Assembly: GCA_022796315.1 (NCBI GenBank)
Contig: JAAWIL010000057.1
Coordinates: 1 to 11,132 of the forward strand
Origin: Oscillibacter sp.
Lineage (GTDB): Bacteria > Bacillota > Clostridia > Oscillospirales > Oscillospiraceae
Reading direction: 5' to 3'
DNA: 11,132 nucleotides
Under the pieces are notes generated by a model. That model saw only the letters and a program-made list of their open reading frames with translations. It made no database searches and was not told where the DNA came from. Shown in pieces: positions 7,477-11,132 of the stretch; positions within the stretch are counted from its first letter, which is position 1; each line of letters starts with the position of its first letter. Made by a program: the position numbers and the translations under genes.

Positions 7477-7516
7477 CTCTGCGAGACCGGCCCAAACCGG
7501 CCGGCTGTATCCAAAA

Positions 7517-8467
7517 TTACGCCAGATCAAACGGGTCCAGCTTCTCCCCCAGACGCAGCTTGGCACTGCGGGCCCGGGGGTTCTCCCGCAGCTCCTCCTC
7601 CCCGGAGACAATGGGCTTCCGGGTCACCAGACGAAACCTGGGCTTCCTGCCGCAAACGCACACCGGAAACTCCGGCGGGCAGGTGCAGCCTCTGGACAGA
7701 TCCTGCATGGCCCGCTTCACAATGCGGTCCTCCAGGGAGTGAAAGGTGATAACGGCCAGCCGCCCGCCTGGGACCAGCTTGTCCGCCGCGTCCCGCAGCA
7801 TGGGCGGCAGCGCCTCCAGCTCGCCGTTGACGGCAATGCGGATGGCCTGGAAACTGCGCTTGGCCGGGTGCTGCTTCTCCCGCAGCGCCGCCGGGGGCAT
7901 CGCCCGTTTGATGATCTCCACCAGCTGGAAGGTGGTCTCAACCGGCTCCGTCTCCCGCGCCCGGCAGATGGCCCGGGCGATTGCCGGAGCGCAGCGCTCC
8001 TCGCCGTACTCGGACAGCACCCGCCGCAGCTCCTCCTGGGACCAGGTATTGACCACATCCCTGGCCGTCAGGGCGGCGGAGCGGTCCATCCGCATATCCA
8101 GCGGGGCATCCTGCATGTAGGAGAAGCCCCGTGACGCGTCGTCCAGCTGGGGCGAAGATACCCCCAGATCAAAGAGCATCCCGTGAACGCCCTCCACACC
8201 GGCGCGCTCCAGCAGCGGCGAGAGGTCCGCGAAATTGCCATGGAGCAGCGTCACGCGGTCCCGCCAGGGCGCCAGCCGCTCCTCCGCCGCCTCAATGGCG
8301 GCCATATCCCGGTCGATGCAGTAGAGATGTCCTGTGGTCAGCCGCCGGGCGATCTCCCGGGAGTGCCCGGCCCGGCCCAGGGTGCCGTCCACATAGATTC
8401 CATCGGGCCGGACGGCCAGCCCCTCGATACATTCCGCCAACAGGACGGGCTTGTGTGTGAATTCCAT
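7517..8467 (-). CDS. rsmH: RsmH (MraW), 16S rRNA (cytosine-1402-N4)-methyltransferase
   Basis: RsmH uses S-adenosylmethionine to methylate N4 of C1402 in the decoding centre of 16S rRNA. The 316-residue protein has normal family length. Landmarks are HKPVLL at 5-10, the SAM-binding segment DGTLGRAGHS at 27-36, DLGVSSPQLD at 100-109, RSFQAIRIAVN at 204-214 and the FHSLEDR motif at 242-248. The Cys-rich CTCPPEFPVCVCG segment (261-273) is common in clostridial and other RsmH proteins. The start lies 15 nt after the mraZ stop, with AAAGGA about 11 nt upstream, a rather distant site that may rely on coupling to mraZ. Its place directly after mraZ is the standard dcw arrangement. Confidence 0.97.
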   Translation of the reverse strand: MEFTHKPVLLAECIEGLAVRPDGIYVDGTLGRAGHSREIARRLTTGHLYCIDRDMAAIEAAEERLAPWRDRVTLLHGNFADLSPLLERAGVEGVHGMLFDLGVSSPQLDDASRGFSYMQDAPLDMRMDRSAALTARDVVNTWSQEELRRVLSEYGEERCAPAIARAICRARETEPVETTFQLVEIIKRAMPPAALREKQHPAKRSFQAIRIAVNGELEALPPMLRDAADKLVPGGRLAVITFHSLEDRIVKRAMQDLSRGCTCPPEFPVCVCGRKPRFRLVTRKPIVSGEEELRENPRARSAKLRLGEKLDPFDLA

Positions 8468-8482
8468 CTTTTACGATTTCCT

Positions 8483-8926
8483 TTAAGGGAGGGGCTTCCG
8501 GGCTCTGGAGAGGGCATCCATGGCGGCGGCCATGTCGTCCTCCTGGAGCATCCGAGTCTCCCGCTCCTCCCAGGCAGCGGCGTCCCAGATCTCCGCAAAG
8601 GTGTTCAGTCCCACAATGGTGGCGGTCTTCTGCAGGCCGGCGTACTTCCGCAGGGAGGCGGGAATCAGGACCCGCCCCTGCCCGTCCGGCTCGCACTCCA
8701 CGGCGTTGGCGTACAGAAGCGTCAGCGCTCTGGCCTCCGTGTAGGGCAGCTCGTCCATCTGATCGGACATCTGCTCCCACTTGGCCTGGGGGTAGATGGT
8801 CAGGCAGCCCTCGGCGCCGATGGTGATGTAAAACACCTCGCCCAGCGCCTCCCGCATATTGGAAGGAATCACCAGGCGGCCCTTGGCGTCGATGCTGTTA
8901 TTGGATTTTCCCATCAGTCGCGCCAT
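8483..8926 (-). CDS. mraZ: MraZ, transcriptional regulator of the dcw operon
   Basis: MraZ is a DNA-binding protein of the AbrB/SpoVT fold that forms ring-shaped oligomers and binds GTGGG-type repeats at its own promoter. The 147 residues contain the two expected half-repeats: SIDAKGRLVIP at 11-21, with the DxxxR motif at D13-R17, and EPDGQGRVLIP at 79-89, with D81-R85. The ATG chosen begins MARLMGK, close to the usual MFMG start. GGGGG lies about 10 nt upstream of it. The frame is open up to 9055, but the extension would cross the operator and is rejected. It is the first gene of the dcw operon, 15 nt before rsmH. GTGGG boxes lie 60-85 nt upstream, so autoregulation is likely. Confidence 0.96.
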   Translation of the reverse strand: MARLMGKSNNSIDAKGRLVIPSNMREALGEVFYITIGAEGCLTIYPQAKWEQMSDQMDELPYTEARALTLLYANAVECEPDGQGRVLIPASLRKYAGLQKTATIVGLNTFAEIWDAAAWEERETRMLQEDDMAAAMDALSRARKPLP

Positions 8927-8985
8927 GGAATCGCCGCCCCCTTTCCCCCCTTTTTGGGCGGGAATGGAGAAAGGTGACACTTGTA

Positions 8986-9011
8986 TGCCTCTTCCACCCA
9001 CTTTTCCCCAC
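8986..9011 (-). promoter_or_regulatory. MraZ boxes (GTGGG repeats) in the mraZ leader
   Basis: On the minus strand GTGGGG (9006-9011), GTGGGT (8996-9001) and a weaker GAGGCA (8986-8991) follow each other at exact 10-bp intervals, separated by AAAA and GGAA. This matches the known MraZ operator, a row of TGGG-containing repeats with about one helical turn of spacing. The row begins about 5 nt beyond the predicted transcription start, a place where a bound protein would hinder transcription. Confidence 0.8.
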
Positions 9012-9022
9012 CACGTATTTTG

Positions 9023-9051
9023 AGTATACGGAATTCCGGCGGGAATTGCAA
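9023..9051 (-). promoter_or_regulatory. mraZ (dcw operon) promoter
   Basis: On the minus strand, -35 TTGCAA (9046-9051) and -10 TATACT (9023-9028) are separated by exactly 17 nt. An A-rich run lies just upstream of the -35 (9054-9060), resembling an UP element. The predicted transcription start is near 9016, giving a leader of about 90 nt before mraZ. Confidence 0.85.
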
Positions 9052-9147
9052 GCATTTTTTTCCGGCAGAAACCGCCGAAAATCGAACATCTTTTCTATTT
9101 TCTCTTCCGTTTTTTGGAAATCTATTCTCCCGCTTGTTGGTTTACGT

Positions 9148-9192
9148 AAAATCAGAAAATCCCCCTGGCACAACATCTTGTGTCAGGGGGAT
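9148..9192 (-). terminator. Intrinsic terminator of the rsmD-coaD-coiled-coil operon
   Basis: Arms at 9159-9173 and 9178-9192 form a 15-bp stem with one G/T position and a 4-nt loop. On the minus strand the stem is followed by TTTTCTGATTTT. It lies about 117 nt after the last stop codon and about 100 nt before the mraZ promoter, so it separates the two transcription units. The plus strand has no T run here, so it is one-directional. Confidence 0.9.
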
Positions 9193-9309
9193 CAATTTGG
9201 CAATATTACTACTATATCTTGTGATCTCACAAAAAGTTCCCAGTCAGACTTCGTCAAAATTTACAAAATTTATCCGGGGAGCTCCGGTCCTCTTTTGGTA
9301 AATCTTCCA
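9193..9309 (-). other. AT-rich 3' region between the coiled-coil gene and its terminator
   Basis: This is 117 nt of untranslated sequence, distinctly more AT-rich than the surrounding genes. It contains a perfect inverted repeat TTGTGA-TC-TCACAA (9219-9232) and the 8-bp palindrome GGAGCTCC. I see no gene or good promoter here. Confidence 0.5.
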
Positions 9310-9831
9310 TTACGAATTCTCTGTTCCGTCGGGTCTCTGCTCCAATTTGGCCCTTTGTTCCTGGATTTTCTCCGCCGAGGCGGTGCGGAACTGCATCCGG
9401 GACTGCTTCACCTCATCCAGGGCCGCCTGGACGGCCTCCTCCGTGCGGGCCAGCGCGTCCTCGGCGTACTCGTTGGCCACCTGATAGAGCTGGCGGGAGC
9501 GGTCCTCGGCCCGGGCAATGATCTGCCGGGCCTTCTCCTTGGCGGCGTAGAGCACCTCGCTGTCGGAGATCTTGGCGCGGGCCTCCAGCTCCGCCTGGCG
9601 CATCATCCGCTCCACGTCCCGCTTGGCGTCCTCCACGTACTTCTCCCGCGCGGCCAGCAGCTCCTGGGCCCGCTTGACCTCGATGGGCAGCTGGGCCCGC
9701 AGCTCATCCAGCAGATCCAGCATCTCATCCCGCTCCACAATGCTCATGCCCGGCTTCAGCGCCGGGGCCTTAGCCTCTTCAATCCGTTCATACAGCATAT
9801 CAATCAGCCGGTTGATGTCACTGCTTGCCAT
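9310..9831 (-). CDS. Coiled-coil protein of unknown function, co-transcribed with coaD
   Basis: This 173-residue soluble protein has no signal peptide and no membrane segment. From about residue 32 to 165 it is almost entirely alpha-helical and rich in Glu, Arg, Ala and Gln (for example KRAQELLAAREKYVEDAK at 53-70), so it should form a long coiled coil. Such clostridial proteins next to coaD are often labelled ATPase or V-type ATPase subunit H-like because of general coiled-coil similarity. No nucleotide-binding motif is visible. DivIVA/GpsB-like scaffolding is another possibility, but I cannot support it with a motif. The ATG at 9829-9831 is chosen: AAGGAG lies 10 nt upstream (9842-9847), and the start overlaps the coaD end by 14 nt, which implies translational coupling. 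A GTG at 9852 in the same frame has no suitable ribosome binding site. The terminator at 9148-9192 ends this unit. Confidence 0.8.
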   Translation of the reverse strand: MASSDINRLIDMLYERIEEAKAPALKPGMSIVERDEMLDLLDELRAQLPIEVKRAQELLAAREKYVEDAKRDVERMMRQAELEARAKISDSEVLYAAKEKARQIIARAEDRSRQLYQVANEYAEDALARTEEAVQAALDEVKQSRMQFRTASAEKIQEQRAKLEQRPDGTENS

Positions 9832-10327
9832 ACAGCTCACACTCCTTTTCACTCATGATCTCCCGCACTAGCGGAACCACCGGCGCGGGAAGGTACTGTT
9901 CCAGAGGCTGACGGTAGCGGATCATCTCCCGCACCATGGAAGAGCTGAAATGCTGATAGGGGGCGCTGGCGGGCAGCATCAGCGTCTCCAGCTGGGGGTG
10001 AATCCCCCGGTTGATGGAGGCCATCTGATACTCCGCGTCAAAGTCCGCCGTACCCCGGACGCCCCGGATGATGACCCGCGCGCCGTGGTCCACGGCGAAG
10101 TCCGCCAGCAGGCCCGGCCACAGGTCCGCCTTCACATTGGGCAGCTCCGCCACGGCGGTCCGCACCAGCAGAAGCTTCTGCTCCGGCGTAAACATCTGGC
10201 TGCGCTTTTCCGCGTTGGGACTGACGCATACCCACACCTGGTCAAAGCAGGCCGCCGCCCGCCGGATGATATCCAAATGCCCCAGCGTAATGGGGTCGAA
10301 GCTGCCGGAGCAGACTGCTGTTCTCAT
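9818..10327 (-). CDS. coaD: CoaD, phosphopantetheine adenylyltransferase
   Basis: CoaD transfers AMP from ATP to 4'-phosphopantetheine, giving dephospho-CoA, the fourth step of coenzyme A synthesis. The 169-residue protein has the nucleotidyltransferase start SGSFDPITLGHLD (7-19) with the TxGH motif at 14-17, RGVRGTADFDAEYQMA at 88-103, and SSSMVRE at 128-134 near the C-terminal nucleotide-binding region. Length is close to the usual 160-170. Its ATG shares the ATGA overlap with the rsmD stop, and its own end overlaps the next gene by 14 nt. The rsmD-coaD pair is a widespread arrangement in Gram-positive bacteria. Confidence 0.97.
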   Translation of the reverse strand: MRTAVCSGSFDPITLGHLDIIRRAAACFDQVWVCVSPNAEKRSQMFTPEQKLLLVRTAVAELPNVKADLWPGLLADFAVDHGARVIIRGVRGTADFDAEYQMASINRGIHPQLETLMLPASAPYQHFSSSMVREMIRYRQPLEQYLPAPVVPLVREIMSEKECELYGKQ

Positions 10328-10896
10328 GGGTTCTCTTCCTCATTCTTTCGGTTTTCGTCCCGGCGCAGAACCGTCAGGCCGATTTTGCCGTACCGGTACA
10401 CCCGGCCGCGGCAGCCCGCGGGCACCGGCGGCGGCTCGTCCGCAGGGTGTTCTGCGACAATTATACCATGCGGATTCAAAATGTCAAACGCCGCCAGGGC
10501 ACAGCGGTTCAAAACTTCCTCCAGCAGGCCCGTCCCATAGGGCGGGTCCAGGAAGATGAGGTCAAAGGTCTCCGTGGTCCGCGTCAGGTAGTCCACCGCG
10601 TTTCCGCAGATCACCTGGGCCCGGTCCCCCAGGTTCGTGAGGGCCAGATTCTCCCGGACCAGCCGCGCCGCGTCCTGCCGCATGTCCAGAAAGACCGCAA
10701 AGGCCGCCCCACGGCTGAGGCACTCAATCCCCAGCTGTCCCGTGCCGGCAAAGAGATCCAGCACCCGGCGGCCCTCGATCTCAAACTGGAGGATGCTGAA
10801 CAGCCCCTCCTTCACCCGGTCGGTAGTGGGACGGGTCTCCTGTCCCGCCAGCTCCTTCAAACGGCGGCCCCGGGCGGAGCCGGTAATCACACGCAT
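10324..10896 (-). CDS. rsmD: RsmD, 16S rRNA (guanine-966-N2)-methyltransferase
   Basis: RsmD methylates N2 of G966 of 16S rRNA with S-adenosylmethionine. The 190-residue protein starts MRVITGSARGRRL, typical of the family, and has the SAM motif DLFAGTGQLGIE at 47-58 and the catalytic DPPY at 117-120. RPTTDRVKEGLFSIL at 22-36 is also conserved. The start is fixed by a strong AAGGAGGAG at 10903-10911, 6 nt upstream. The frame is open to 11106, but that part is not family-like and would run through the promoter and repeat. The C-terminus ends in a charged tail. It is the first gene of the unit with coaD and the coiled-coil gene. Confidence 0.96.
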   Translation of the reverse strand: MRVITGSARGRRLKELAGQETRPTTDRVKEGLFSILQFEIEGRRVLDLFAGTGQLGIECLSRGAAFAVFLDMRQDAARLVRENLALTNLGDRAQVICGNAVDYLTRTTETFDLIFLDPPYGTGLLEEVLNRCALAAFDILNPHGIIVAEHPADEPPPVPAGCRGRVYRYGKIGLTVLRRDENRKNEEENP

Positions 10897-10975
10897 GGGC
10901 TTCTCCTCCTTGCTCAAAAACGCCTCTGCCCCGGATCGAGACACGGCGATGTTCCGGACAAGCCCGGTTCCGTCT

Positions 10976-11004
10976 ATTCTACGGCAAATTCCCCAGCTTT
11001 TCAA
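10976..11004 (-). promoter_or_regulatory. rsmD operon promoter
   Basis: On the minus strand, -35 TTGAAA (10999-11004) and -10 TAGAAT (10976-10981) are separated by 17 nt. Each hexamer matches the sigma-A consensus at five of six positions. The predicted start near 10969 gives a leader of about 73 nt before rsmD. Confidence 0.75.
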
Positions 11005-11040
11005 TAGCAAAATGCCCCTTTTTTCACATTTATTTTGTGA

Positions 11041-11132
11041 TATAGTCAAAACACTTGAAAATCGGTATCCGATTTTCAAGGCGGGCGAGGCCGCCGGCAC
11101 ATCCATGTGCCGTGTTTTGTCTATGAAGTCCA
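11041..11132 (+). repeat. Structured dispersed repeat, copy 2 (well preserved, possibly cut by window edge)
   Basis: The element is bounded by inverted repeats TATAGTCAAAACAC (11041-11054) and GTGTTTTGTCTATG (11112-11125). Three hairpins lie in a row inside. A 12-bp perfect stem has arms 11054-11065 and 11069-11080 with a 3-nt loop. GGCGG/CCGCC has arms 11080-11084 and 11091-11095. CGGCACAT/ATGTGCCG has arms 11095-11102 and 11105-11112. The whole could fold as a cloverleaf. A related copy in opposite orientation lies at 7393-7476. There is no transposase in the window. Confidence 0.8.

Larger units (their letters stand above)
7260..7516. other. rsmH-ftsL intergenic region
   Basis: This 257-nt gap inside the operon holds no gene. 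In the direction of transcription it contains a CCGGCC/GGCCGG hairpin (7487-7504), a degraded copy of the structured repeat (7393-7476), a strong CCCTGGGG hairpin (7348-7373), a weaker GTTGAAA/TTTCAAC inverted repeat (7319-7348) and the ftsL ribosome binding site. None of the hairpins is followed by a T run on the minus strand, so none is a normal intrinsic terminator, and no convincing promoter for ftsL was found. Confidence 0.6.

Noticed and set aside
7487..7504. CCGGCC/GGCCGG hairpin 12 nt after rsmH as a terminator
   Set aside because: The minus-strand sequence after the stem is TCTCGCAGAG, with no T run, so it does not fit an intrinsic terminator.
7681..7730. Cysteine cluster in RsmH as an unusual metal site
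   Set aside because: The CxCPPxFPVCxCG segment is common in RsmH proteins of many bacteria, so it is not a novelty here.
8927..9055. N-terminal extension of mraZ by 43 codons
   Set aside because: It would run through the predicted transcription start and MraZ boxes, and MraZ proteins begin at the MxxxMG position used here.
10897..11106. N-terminal extension of rsmD by 70 codons
   Set aside because: It overlaps the promoter and the repeat element. AAGGAGGAG precedes the ATG at 10894-10896, where family similarity begins.

Overview
The window is a GC-rich stretch of a Gram-positive, spore-former-type chromosome. It carries the start of the division and cell wall (dcw) cluster and, upstream of it, a short rsmD-coaD operon. 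All ten genes are on the minus strand, so transcription runs from right to left. The gene set, strong AGGAGG-type ribosome binding sites, a PASTA-containing SpoVD/FtsI protein with the SpoVD cysteine pair, and a meso-diaminopimelate-type MurE point to the class Clostridia. The Oscillospiraceae (Flavonifractor/Oscillibacter relatives) are my best guess, made from general resemblance and not from a search.

Right part (11132 to about 9148): a partial copy of an 80-90 bp structured repeat lies at the window edge. It is followed by a good sigma-A-type promoter (TTGAAA-17-TAGAAT), then rsmD, coaD and a 173-residue coiled-coil protein of unknown function. The three genes are tightly coupled: a 4-nt ATGA overlap, then a 14-nt overlap. 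The unit ends at a clear intrinsic terminator at 9148-9192.

Middle and left part (9051 to 123): a near-consensus promoter (TTGCAA-17-TATACT) and a row of GTGGG-type MraZ boxes with a 10-bp period precede mraZ, rsmH, ftsL, spoVD/ftsI, murE, mraY and ftsW. The products include the autoregulator MraZ, a 16S rRNA methyltransferase, and divisome membrane proteins (FtsL, the transpeptidase SpoVD/FtsI, the glycosyltransferase FtsW). MurE and MraY make the lipid-linked peptidoglycan precursor. murF (usually between murE and mraY) and murD (usually between mraY and ftsW) are missing here. The operon has unusually roomy gaps: 257 nt before ftsL, 225 nt before murE, about 100 nt before spoVD and 90 nt before mraY. 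These gaps hold GC-rich hairpins and two perfect TATAAT hexamers, and the ftsL gap holds a second copy of the structured repeat.

The most interesting points are the dispersed, hairpin-rich, inverted-repeat-bounded element (two copies, about 79% identical by hand alignment), the charged helical insertion just before the catalytic serine of the penicillin-binding protein, and the missing murF/murD. The 122 nt beyond ftsW at the left edge are non-coding and look like part of another intergenic element. No CRISPR array, tRNA, rRNA, transposase, phage gene or defence system is visible. The genes themselves are ordinary core genes.
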